DNA of 64,000 nucleotides, from assembly GCA_022316685.1 (NCBI GenBank), contig JAKJHU010000075.1, forward strand, positions 1,178,001 to 1,242,000, read 5' to 3'. Below are positions 37,844-47,067 of this stretch, piece by piece. The notes under the pieces are model-generated. The model made no database searches, was not told where the DNA came from, and was given only the letters and a program-made list of their open reading frames with translations. Position 1 is the stretch's first letter. Each line of letters starts with the position of its first letter. Source of the DNA: Progne subis subis. Taxonomy: Eukaryota > Chordata > Aves > Passeriformes > Hirundinidae. The translations under genes were made by a program, and so were the position numbers.

Positions 37844-37850
37844 GTTTTTT
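37844..37850 (-). promoter_or_regulatory. -1 ribosomal frameshift site, copy 1
   Basis: In sense A AAA AAC, four codons before the gag stop, identical to copy 2. It matches the X XXY YYZ rule and joins gag to the pro-pol frame. Confidence 0.85.
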
Positions 37851-39079
37851 TGTGAGGGTTTAAACCCTCTCCCTTTTTCCCCTTCCCCTCCCCCTTTTTT
37901 GTTTTTGAGGTCCTCTAATTCTTTCTTGAGGGGGCATTTGGAAACCCAATGCCCCAAATTCCCGCACAAAAAACATTTCTGGGAGCTCTGAGCAGAAGGC
38001 TTCTTCCCGGTGTTCGGTGTCTTTCGGGAATCTTCCGCTTCCAGGGCTGCAACTTGATGAGGTTTGGGCCGTGGACCTGTAGGGGAGCTCATAAAAGGAA
38101 CCTTTACCTGACATACGTGAAGCATGTCTGGTAAGGTTGGTTTGGGGTTTAGGGGTAAACTTAAAATCGCAGCACGACATAAATCATTTGCATTTGAAAA
38201 CGCAATCTCCGTTAAAATGTGTTCCCGAGCCATTTCATTTTTGACCTGAGCTTCAATAGCTCGGGACAGTCTGCCTACAAAATCTGTGAAAGACTCCCTT
38301 TGGTCCTGCTTGATTTTCGAATATGAAATCGCAGGACCTTGTGTTTGCATGCTGAAGAATGCAGTCAGGGCTGTGTCTCTCACTACATGGAGGCACTGGA
38401 CAGGAATGACTACTTGATCAGTGGCTTCTGCCCACTGCCCCTCACCAGCCAGGTGGTCTAGAGTGATGGGGTTTCCCTGAGCATCAGCTCTAGTGTTAAC
38501 ATTGTTGAGAAGCCCTGGTAAGGCATCCTGGAGCAGCTGTTTCCAAGCTGTGACCCATAGGATATACTCCATTGGGTTCAACAAACAAGAAAACAGGTAC
38601 TTTAAATCAGCAGGCACCACCTCCTCTGCAGAGAGATCTGCTCTGAGAAGCCCCCTGAAATATGGCCCATCTGGGCCATATATCCTGTGAGCTTTGCAGA
38701 TCTCTTTGATGGTGGCTCGGGGAAATGGATGGTACTCTGCCCTGTTGTTACCCCCGCGGGCATTGCGGAAGGTAACAGGGGCAAGGGTGGGAATGGAGCA
38801 GGAGCTGGCAGCAGTATCTGCCCCCGTTCCCTGCTCGGGCATTTCCGGGTTTGAGGGAGCTGGGACGCCCGTGCCCTGAGGCACTTGGTTGCCTGGTAAC
38901 TGCGTCCCTGCAGGGGTTGGGTGACGTCATCGAGGAGTGAGGGGGTGGAGGGGATCCCGGGGGAGCGAGCTCGAGCCCCTCCGGGGCGGGCGGCGGCGCG
39001 GCGGCTGCGGGGGGGAAGGGGTGCTGCAGTGCACACGCGCAGCCACCGGGGGTTGGGGGGGGCAGCGCGGCAGCGGCGT

Positions 39080-39420
39080 GCGGCACGGCCGGCCCGGCGC
39101 CGCGTGGGGCGGGGGCGGGGCCGCGCGGGTCGCGGCCGGCACCACGTGGGGCGGGGGCGGGGCCGCGCGGGTCGGGGCGGGGGGCGGACGGGGCGGGGCC
39201 GCGCCGCGCGGGGCAGGGGGGGGCGGGGCCGCGCGGCAGGCACCCGACGTCACAGGGGTAAGGCGGGGCGGGGGAGGCGGCGGGGCGGGGCCGCGCCGTG
39301 CGGGCACCACGTCACCGGGGTAGGGAGGGGTGGGCGGCGCTGAGGGGGCGGGGGAGTCCCCTGCCATGCGGTCGCCGCCATCTTGGGAGCCCCAAGGGGA
39401 CCACGTGGCTTCAGACCCAG
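39080..39420. repeat. GC-rich, CpG-dense tandem region in gag linker, copy 1
   Basis: The plus strand is G-rich, with repeated GGGGCGGGGGCGGGGC words. A 42-base unit starting CGTGGGGCGGGGGCGGGGCC is present at 39103 and again at 39145. The equivalent region of copy 2 (45170-45300) is shorter. Such sequence can form G-quadruplexes and is difficult to sequence. Confidence 0.85.
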
Positions 39421-40015
39421 TTCCCCCCCCCACAGAAAAACGAATGCGGCATTTTTGAACGGGACACGGGGACCGGGGAAAGGAGGAGGGGGGAGGAGGA
39501 GGGGGAGAACACGTTTCTCTGCTGGGCTCTTCCTGCACTCCCTTTTGAGACTGAATTGCCAAACCCAACTTTGTTGCTATAGTAAAATACTTTGTAGCTT
39601 TTTTGTCTCCAGTTCGAATGAGCCGAATTAATTCGTTTTCTACAGTGCCGCAGAAGTCGGCACTGCAGACTCTGTCGGGAGAAACTTGGGGAAAATGCAG
39701 ATGAACCCAGCGAGCAAAACTTCTTAACTCGCCGTTTGAGATTTTCAATTTGGCCTCGTTAACAACAGAAGCATAGTTATAATACAACCTTTTCTGAGCA
39801 ACCGTTAGCTTTCCACCCATGTTTTGATACTAAGTTGCTTTTGAACCCAAACCCAGATGAAAAGCACTCCCCCCTGCGGACCCCGTTCGCTCAAAATCAC
39901 AGGAGGTTTAACCCTTTAGCTGCGCAGCTATTTTTGGAGGATTTTTTCCTCCCCAATGGCTTCCCCCTCCCTCGGGGGAACCCTAAAACCAGTAAATATG
40001 TCCCGTTGTGGGTAT

Positions 40016-40021
40016 ACTTAC
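40016..40021 (-). promoter_or_regulatory. Predicted major splice donor, copy 1
   Basis: In sense CAG|GTAAGT in the leader, about 280 bases after the primer site and 196 bases before the gag ATG. It would supply the untranslated leader of a spliced env message. Confidence 0.6.
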
Positions 40022-40301
40022 CTGTTCCTGTGCCTGGGGGGTGCGTGGGTCTGGATGTTCTGCTGCAAGAAGGACTCCGGTCGGGGCCTCGAAGCTCCCC
40101 TTCTTTCCCCTGGAACTTGCCTTGTTTAAAAGTCAATTTCACAGGGGTGTGTGACGCCCAGAGACTGTTCTTCGGGCTAAATCAGCCCCAGTCCGTTCGC
40201 AGGGTCCGCCTCGTCTCCAGTGGGCCCTGCGTGGGCACCAGACGCTCTGTCTCCGTGGAGCCGTGTCCACGTGGTCCAAGCTGCTTCTGCCGGCGTGGTC
40301 T

Positions 40302-40320
40302 GCCCCTCGTTGGAGCGCCA
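40302..40320 (-). promoter_or_regulatory. Primer-binding site, copy 1, altered
   Basis: In sense TGGCGCTCCAACGAGGGGC, three bases after the 5' LTR. It differs from the Lys(1,2)-tRNA site seen in copy 2 by one inserted base and one substitution. Confidence 0.8.
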
Positions 40321-40323
40321 AAA

Positions 40324-41020
40324 TGTATCTGGTTTTGGCCCCGCTCCGGGCGGGAGAGGACCTCTGGCTAGCTTGGTCAACACAGATACAGATGTATCCA
40401 GTTCGTTTCGGCTTCGGCTTAGCAGTTGGACCCCGTATGTTGAGACAGTCAACAGCAGCAGAAGAGAAAAGGCTGGCTCTCAGCTTAGCAGGTTAAAAGA
40501 TGTTTATTAGCTCCAGAGTTGAGAAGCAGAGAGCTCCAAGCTCAGAGGCGACAGCTCAGAGGCTGAGAGCTGAGCAGCTGAGAGCGAGGTAGCTGAGCGA
40601 GGAGCTGCTGAGAGACCTGCTCTGAATCTCCCTCTCCCTTATAAGCGGGGGAGGGGTTCCAGGGAGGATACAATAAGACAACAAATCAGGGGATTCAGGG
40701 GGTAACAAGGTGTGCCCACCCCCAAGCCTCGGACCAACTACCTCCAGAGGAAAAGAATTCCCCCCAGGCTACCTGTCCACCCGAAGCCCTCTCCCTGAGG
40801 TTTCGCAATCTGGGAGGGACCCCTGGAGTGATAGACAGGCTGCCCCAGAGTGAGGGGGGGCAGAGGGGATGTTACATGCCATGTGAGGGGTGGGATAATT
40901 GACACAAAACACCTTATTATACAGACGACACAAAAGGGATACAAAATTGGGGATACAGTGAAATGAACCATAACATAAACTTCTTACAAAAACCTAATAA
41001 AACAGTTCTGCACCACCACA
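40324..41020 (-). repeat. 5' LTR, copy 1
   Basis: 697 bases, same ends as the 3' LTR. Its U3 and R appear identical to those of the 3' LTR; all differences fall within the first 140 plus-strand bases (U5). TATA-like TTATAAG at 40639-40645, poly(A) hexamer (complement) at 40503-40508. Confidence 0.96.
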
Positions 41021-41026
41021 GGCAGC
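41021..41026. repeat. Target site duplication, right, copy 1
   Basis: GGCAGC, an exact match to 32925-32930. Confidence 0.93.
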
Positions 41027-43448
41027 AAACACTTCTGCATGTCCATTGTAGGGCTAGGTTTGGACTCAATGTCAAAAGCCAAAAGCTGCCTTGTGCTTAC
41101 CCTCAAGTTTGCATTTACCTCTGAAAAACCTTAAAGGTTTGCTGAGATGGGAGCGAGAGAGAGAAAGAAAACATGAACCACAGTCATGATGCTTTTGCCA
41201 CTTGGTGCACATCCACTTCGCATCTTTGTAGGCAGTGTGGTGGATTTGCCCATCTCCTTGAGTGCTGTGGAGACAGCCCTCACTTGCAGCAAGCGCCCCT
41301 CCACCCCCACTACTACTGTGAGGAGCACAGCGAGCCTCCACCATCAGTGTCAGCTGAGCACAGCCCTGTGTGGCTGCAGCAGGAGGATGCTGACTCTTCA
41401 CAGGGCCCTGGGACTCACTGCTGTCTCCATACCCTGATCCCCTCCATTGCACATCCCTGCCTGCCTGGAATTTTTGTGCAGGACAAGACTCTGTGCAAGG
41501 GAGTAGATGGGCAGGCCATGAGCCCCAGGATTTTTGCAACCACCCTAGCTCCACTGCAGGCAGGATCTCAGAGTGGCCACGCTGTCACTGCCAACCCAGA
41601 GGCTTTGCTGTGTCACCCTGTCAGATCCAGTGACAGGAGCAGCCTTTGTAGCAGGGATGAGGTTATAATGCAAGGATTAGCATCTCACACTCAGGATTTC
41701 TTACGCTTGTTTCCAATCACCCAGCAGGGAATGTTGTTTATTTGGCAGGCCTATGCAAACACGCTAGCAGGGCAACTGGAGCAGACCTTTCTGCTTAGAA
41801 GGTTTGGGCTCACTGCACACTTTGTGCTAATGTAAACCCATTACATTGGCATCAACAAGAACCGTGCTGAACACCTCAATCCTTTCACCCAGCAAACGGG
41901 CTGCGGGGCTGAGTTCCTCATGGCCAAAACCCTGCCAAACTTGTCCCCTGTGAACTTGATGTTCAGTGAAGAAGGAGACAGGAAAAAAAGACTTTTCTTA
42001 AAATCCATCCTTATAGGCCTTTCCTTTCAGCTTTATAGTTATATTCAGTAAATTAAGATAGAAGTCACATAGCAAGATCAGCAGAAAACACAAATATCTG
42101 TTGCATGTCAGAGCCTGTGGACCTTGTCTTTAAAGCATGAGGGTTTTGGACCTTGTTCCCACAAAGGGATTAACAGAGAACCTTAAAGGAAAAGTCTCAT
42201 TGCCCAGTTCTCTCTGGGAGTAAACTACTTTTCATGTTTCCTGAACATTATACTCTCATAGATACAGCAGAACAGATATAAAATTAGGTTTGTTCATGGG
42301 ATCTTTTCTAAGGGCATTAAGTTGTGTTTCAGTGTTTCCACTTGTTATCACATGTTTAACACCATGGCCACTCTGGAGTGAATACCGAATGGTTGGGCGG
42401 CCAAGGAAAGTCTGTTTGTGGATTCATGTTAACAGGAGGGCACCGCAGCCAGAACAGACTCACATAATACTGACCATTTCACCTGGCTGAATGCAACAAC
42501 TATCATTTGGAGAGCTGAGATTTCAGCTGTCAGAAGAACAAGTACAAAGCAAGTGTGTGTGATGTGACAGAAACTGTAGCAAGACCTTTGTGTGCTCTTC
42601 AGGCGGTGCCTGGAGTGCTTGATGGAATTATAAGCGCAGTGTTCCAAAAAATGTCCTCATGGCTCACATCAAAGGTAATCTTTGCCCATCAGAATGACTT
42701 TCCTTTATTTTAAACATCTGTTCCTGGGTATTGTAGGGGGCATATAAGGACATTGCACATACTATCACAAGACAAATCCTTGCACAACCCCCGATGTGGC
42801 TGCAGTGCTTTCTTGATGTTTTGGAAGAGCACCTTGGGAAAAACAACACTGTAGCCCTCCTTTCCACTCTTCTGGCATCCCAAGCATCAGGTGGGCCACA
42901 TCTTAATGCCTGTTCTCATAGGCAGGACCAATCCTAAAATGTTTCTTAGTGTTTATCTCCATATTGCACGATAGATGCTCAGCAAAGGGAATGAGGTGGC
43001 TCAGATGAACACCCTGTGATGTGACGTAGTAGTTTAGAAAGGACTTCTTATACCATAAACTTTCAGGCAGCATGAAGTAAAAATTCACAAAGTCCCCTTT
43101 CAGAATTTTTAACTGACATTGCTGTCCTAGATACCCAAAATGTTTGGGTTTTACTTTATTTTTCGCTCAAGACAAAGTTTTCATAAGCAAAGGTCCCATC
43201 TTCGGTGGCATCCCAGCTGTGCTACTATCCCTGATTGTGCTGTGGTGTCTCAGGCATCACCTGGGATAGCTGAATTGCACACTGGCAACTTGTTCTCTCA
43301 AGATCTGGGAATGCCACTGTATCCTGACCACTGGGATGATGGAAGCACCCACACAGTTTGCCAAATCTCTCATTTTGGAAGCTCTGTCCGGAAAAGCAGA
43401 TTGGATTGCTATTCTTTGTTAGTGGTTCCTGAGGTCTCCACTGTCATG
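41027..43448. other. Host spacer between the two proviruses
   Basis: About 2.4 kb of ordinary sequence. The longest frame (41173-41835, 220 codons, +) is Cys/His/Ser-rich in its first part but shows no domain, splice pattern or family resemblance. No repeat was recognised. Confidence 0.6.
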
Positions 43449-43454
43449 GAAGAC
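43449..43454. repeat. Target site duplication, left, copy 2
   Basis: GAAGAC immediately before the 5' LTR, repeated at 51449-51454. Confidence 0.93.
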
Positions 43455-44163
43455 TGTGGTGGTGCAGAACTGTTTTATTAGGTTTTTGTAAGAAGTTTAT
43501 GTTATGGTTCATTTCACTGTATCCCCAATTTTGTATCCCTTTTGTGTCATCTGTATAATAAGGTGTTTTGTGTCAATCATCCCACCCCTCACATGGCATG
43601 TAACATCCCCTCTGCCTCCCCTCACTCTGGGGCAGCCTGTCTATCTCTCCAGGGGTCCCTCCCAGATTGTGAAACCTCAGGGAGAGGGCTACGGGTAGAT
43701 AGGTAGCCTGGGGGAATTCTTTTCCTCTGGAGGTGGTTGGTCCGAGGCTTGGGGGTGGGCACACCTTGTTACCCCCTGAATCCCCTGATTTGCTGTCTTG
43801 TTGTATCCTCCCTGGAACCCCTCCCCCGCTTATAAGGTAGAGGAGGGAGATTGAAACTCTCTCCGAGCAGCTCTCTCAGCTGCTCTTCGCTCAGCCACCT
43901 CGCTCTCAGCTGCTCAGCTCCCAGCCTCTGAGCTCTCGCCTCTGAGCTTGGAGCTCTCTGCTTCTCAACTCTGGAGCTAATAAACATCTTTTAACCTGCT
44001 AAGCTGAGAGCCAGCCTTTTCTCTTCTGCTGCTGTTGACTGTCTCAACATACGGGGTCCAACTGCTAAGCCGAAGCCGAAATGAACTGGATACATCTGTA
44101 TCTGTGTTGACCAAGCTAGCCAGAGGTCCTCTCCCGCCCGGAGCGGGGCCAAAACCAGATACA
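43455..44163 (+). repeat. 5' LTR, copy 2
   Basis: Begins TGTGGTGGTGC and ends CCAGATACA. The TATA box TATAAG is at 43831 and the poly(A) signal AATAAA at 43979-43984. Between them (43860-43975) lies a CT-rich R region dense in AGCT palindromes. Seven U3 positions differ from the 3' LTR. One private U5 change creates an ATG near 44081. Confidence 0.97.
43831..43836 (+). promoter_or_regulatory. LTR promoter TATA box, copy 2
   Basis: TATAAG in the U3, preceded by a CT-rich, GC-box-like CCCCTCCCCCG. Transcription would start about 25-30 bases downstream, at the beginning of R. Confidence 0.7.
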
Positions 44164-44166
44164 TTT

Positions 44167-44184
44167 TGGCGCCCAACGTGGGGC
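44167..44184 (+). promoter_or_regulatory. Primer-binding site, Lys-tRNA(1,2) type, copy 2
   Basis: TGGCGCCCAACGTGGGGC is 18 bases exactly complementary to the 3' end of the Lys(1,2) tRNA, three bases after the LTR. This is the primer class that defines K-type elements. Confidence 0.95.
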
Positions 44185-44463
44185 AGACCACGCCAGCAGA
44201 AGCAGCTTGGACCACGTGGACACGGCTCCACGGAGACAGAGCGTCTGGTGCCCACGCAGGGCCCACTGGAGACGAGGCGGACCCTGCGAACGGACTGGGG
44301 CTGATTTAGCCCGAAGAACAGTCTCTGGGCGTCACGCACCCCTGTGAAATTGACTTTTAAACAAGGCAAGTTCCAGGGGAAAGAAGGGGAGCTTCGAGGC
44401 CCCGACCGGAGTCCTTCTTGCAGCAGAACATCCAGACCCACGCACCCCCCAGGCACAGGAACA

Positions 44464-44470
44464 GGTAAGT
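44464..44470 (+). promoter_or_regulatory. Predicted major splice donor, copy 2
   Basis: CAG|GTAAGT with the cut after 44464, upstream of the gag ATG. No ATG lies between the primer site and this donor, so a spliced message would start at an ATG inside the env exon. Confidence 0.65.
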
Positions 44471-44665
44471 ATACCCACAACGGGACATATTTACTGGTTT
44501 TAGGGTTCCCCCGAGGGAGGGGGAAGCCATTGGGGAGGAAAAAATCCTCCAAAAATAGCTGCGCAGCTAAAGGGTTAAACCTCCTGTGATTTTGAGCGAA
44601 CGGGGTCCGCAGGGGGGAGTGCTTTTCATCTGGGTTTGGGTTCAAAAGCAACTTAGTATCAAAAC

Positions 44666-46531
44666 ATGGGTGGAAAGCTAACGGTTGCTCAGAAAAGGTT
44701 GTATTATAACTATGCTTCTGTTGTTAACGAGGCCAAATTGAAAATCTCAAACGGCGAGTTAAGAAGTTTTGCTCGCTGGGTTCATCTGCATTTTCCCCAA
44801 GTTTCTCCCGACAGAGTCTGCAGTGCCGACTTCTGCGGCACTGTAGAAAACGAATTAATTCGGCTCATTCGAACTGGAGACAAAAAAGCTACAAAGTATT
44901 TTACTATAGCAACAAAGTTGGGTTTGGCAATTCAGTCTCAAAAGGGAGTGCAGGAAGAGCCCAGCAGAGAAACGTGTTCTCCCCCTCCTCCTCCCCCCTC
45001 CTCCTTTCCCCGGTCCCCGTGTCCCATTCAAAAATGCCGCGTTCGTTTTTCTGTGGGGGGGGGAACTGGGTCTGAAGCCACGTGGTCCCCTTGGGGCTCC
45101 CAAGATGGCGGCGACCGCATGGCAGGGGACTCCCCCGCCCCCTCAGCGCCGCCCACCCCTCCCTACCCCGGTGACATGGTGCCCGCACGGCGCGGCCCCG
45201 CCTCGTCCGCCCCCCGCCCCGACCCGCGCGGCTCCGCCCCCTCCCCACGCAGCGCCGGGCCGGCCGCGCCGCACGCCGCCGCCGCGCTGCCCCCCCCAAC
45301 CCCCGGTAGCTGCGCGTGCGCACTGCAGCACCCCTTCCCCCCCGCAGCTGCCGCGCCGCCGCCCGCCCCGGAGGGGCTCGAGCCCGCTCCCCCGGGATCC
45401 CCCCCACCCCCCGATGACTCCTCGATGACGTCACCCCCCAGGCAAACCGCACCCCCTGCAGGGACACAGTTACCAGGCAACCAAGTGCCTCAGGGCACGG
45501 GCGTCCCAGCTCCCTCAAACCCGGAAGTGCCCGAGCAGGGAACAGGGGCAGATACTGCTGCCAGCTCCTGCTCCATTCCCACCCTTGCCCCTGTTACCTT
45601 CCGCAATGCCCGCGGGGGTAACAACAGGGCAGAGTACCATCCATTTCCCCGAGCCACCATCAAAGAGATCTGCAAAGCTCACAGGATATATGGCCCAGAT
45701 GGGCCATATTTCAGGGGGCTTCTCAGAGCAGATCTCTCTGCAGAGGAGGTGGTGCCTGCTGATTTAAAGTACCTGTTTTCTTGTTTGTTGAACCCAATGG
45801 AGTATATCCTATGGGTCACAGCTTGGAAACAGCTGCTCCAGGATGCCTTACCAGGGCTTCTCAACAATGTTAACACTAGAGCTGATGCTCAGGGAAACCC
45901 CATCACTCTAGACCACCTGGCTGGTGAGGGGCAGTGGGCAGAAGCCACTGACCAAGTGGTCATTCCTGTCCAGTGCCTCCACGTAGTGAGAGAGACAGCC
46001 CTGAGTGCATTCTTCAGCATGCAAACACAAGGTCCTGCGATTTCATATTCGAAAATCAAGCAGGACCAAAGGGAGTCTTTCACAGATTTTGTAGGCAGAC
46101 TGTCCCGAGCTATTGAAGCTCAGGTCAAAAATGAAATGGCTCGGGAACACATTTTAACGGAGATTGCATTTTCAAATGCAAATGATTTATGTCGTGCTGC
46201 GATTTTAAGTTTACCCCTAAACCCCAAACCAACCTTACCAGACATGCTTCACGTATGTCAGGTAAAGGTTCCTTTTATGAGCTCCCCTACAGGTCCACGG
46301 CCCAAACCTCATCAAGTTGCAGCCCTGGAAGCGGAAGATTCCCGAAAGACACCGAACACCGGGAAGAAGCCTTCTGCTCAGAGCTCCCAGAAATGTTTTT
46401 TGTGCGGGAATTTGGGGCATTGGGTTTCCAAATGCCCCCTCAAGAAAGAATTAGAGGACCACAAAAACAAAAAAGGGGGAGGGGAAGGGGAAAAAGGGAG
46501 AGGGTTTAAACCCTCACAAAAAAACTGGTGA
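44666..46531 (+). CDS. gag: Gag polyprotein, copy 2, intact (621 aa)
   Basis: Structural polyprotein that assembles the particle. Matrix occupies residues 1 to about 95 with a Gly-2 myristoylation signal (MGGK). Next comes a very proline/alanine-rich linker (about 105-300) containing PSAP, a TSG101-type late-domain motif. Capsid (about 315-550) has the major homology region QDQRESFTDFVGRL. A single CCHC zinc knuckle lies at 577-590 (CFLCGNLGHWVSKC), where betaretroviruses usually have two. The basic, Gly-rich end overlaps the frameshift site. The linker is extremely GC- and CpG-rich, unlike the rest. The ATG is the first after the splice donor. Confidence 0.93.
   Translation: MGGKLTVAQKRLYYNYASVVNEAKLKISNGELRSFARWVHLHFPQVSPDRVCSADFCGTVENELIRLIRTGDKKATKYFTIATKLGLAIQSQKGVQEEPSRETCSPPPPPPSSFPRSPCPIQKCRVRFSVGGGTGSEATWSPWGSQDGGDRMAGDSPAPSAPPTPPYPGDMVPARRGPASSAPRPDPRGSAPSPRSAGPAAPHAAAALPPPTPGSCACALQHPFPPAAAAPPPAPEGLEPAPPGSPPPPDDSSMTSPPRQTAPPAGTQLPGNQVPQGTGVPAPSNPEVPEQGTGADTAASSCSIPTLAPVTFRNARGGNNRAEYHPFPRATIKEICKAHRIYGPDGPYFRGLLRADLSAEEVVPADLKYLFSCLLNPMEYILWVTAWKQLLQDALPGLLNNVNTRADAQGNPITLDHLAGEGQWAEATDQVVIPVQCLHVVRETALSAFFSMQTQGPAISYSKIKQDQRESFTDFVGRLSRAIEAQVKNEMAREHILTEIAFSNANDLCRAAILSLPLNPKPTLPDMLHVCQVKVPFMSSPTGPRPKPHQVAALEAEDSRKTPNTGKKPSAQSSQKCFLCGNLGHWVSKCPLKKELEDHKNKKGGGEGEKGRGFKPSQKNW
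46519..46525 (+). promoter_or_regulatory. -1 ribosomal frameshift slippery site, copy 2
   Basis: A AAA AAC in the gag frame (CAA AAA AAC TGG TGA), the same heptamer that I recall from the MMTV gag-pro junction. Gag is in the frame of position 44666; pro-pol continues in the -1 frame. The sequence just downstream was not folded. Confidence 0.88.
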
Positions 46532-47067
46532 AAGAGCGCAGGTCCACCCTGCGTGAGGAAAAAAATGGGGTGGACCGGGCAGGAGGGGAGGGGAAAGGGA
46601 GCCAAGGGAAAAAGAAGGAGAAGCTGCATTGCCCCATTCAGGGTGGCAGCAAAAATAACACGCTGGAAATGACTTACACGGATCATGACATGGCACAACC
46701 GATTTTGACAACCAATTCTAAATATACCCCCTACAGGTTGCAGCTCACGGAGGGTTTGCACCTGAAAGACGACGACTGGAATTTTGTGTCAGTTGACAAC
46801 AGTGAGCAGGGTACCTGGCCAAGGGTCAAAGGTAAGCTCATCGTTGTGGGGGACTGCAAACACACCCCAAAAGAGATCGAAATTCTTCCAGGAACACTTG
46901 ATAACAATCCTGGAAAATTTGTTCTCTGGCTATGCTGCACTCACCCACCAACATTCCTACCTAAAGGGCAGATAGTTGCCCAGATCATACCCACCTGGGA
47001 ACGACTGGAAGAAGATAACATACCAACAGCTTGTCCTGTGCACAGCATCACAGAAGTGAAACCCTAG
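46528..47067 (+). pseudogene. pol: Pro-pol 5' part, copy 2: dUTPase-like domain
   Basis: The -1 frame after gag, ending at TAG 47065-47067. It has a Lys/Arg/Gly-rich linker, then about 120 residues with weak dUTPase resemblance (LPGTLDNNPGKFVLWL and LPKGQIVAQIIP align loosely with dUTPase motifs). The catalytic residues are not evident, so it is probably a structural relic. The stop lies just before the protease, where copy 1 has a sense codon, so protease and RT would need readthrough. Confidence 0.85.

Larger units (their letters stand above)
37838..39820 (-). pseudogene. gag: Gag, copy 1, interrupted
   Basis: Starts at ATG 39818-39820 with a Gly-2 myristoylation signal (MGGK). Matrix (about 95 codons) is intact. 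The proline-rich linker contains extra GC-rich tandem sequence and is read in a different frame from copy 2 until TGA at 38927-38929. A second length difference brings the frame back, and capsid (with major homology region QDQRESFTDFVGRL) and one CCHC zinc knuckle follow to 37838. The net effect is loss of a continuous Gag. Confidence 0.9.
32931..41020 (-). mobile_element. Class II endogenous retrovirus, copy 1 (minus strand)
   Basis: An 8,090-bp provirus bounded by TG...CA LTRs (3' LTR 32931-33629, 5' LTR 40324-41020) and by a perfect 6-bp target duplication. Order in sense: LTR, primer site, splice donor, gag, dUTPase-like/protease/RT/RNase H/integrase, env remnant, polypurine tract, LTR. 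The two LTRs differ at six bases plus one 2-base indel, so the insertion is recent. Gag is interrupted in the proline-rich linker and the RT frame by a stop. It forms an inverted pair with copy 2. Confidence 0.97.

Noticed and set aside
38921..39343. Arg/Gly-rich frames on the plus strand
   Set aside because: They are the complement of the GC-rich gag linker of copy 1.
41173..41835. 220-codon frame between the proviruses
   Set aside because: No domain, no splice structure and no recognised family; Cys/His content follows base composition.
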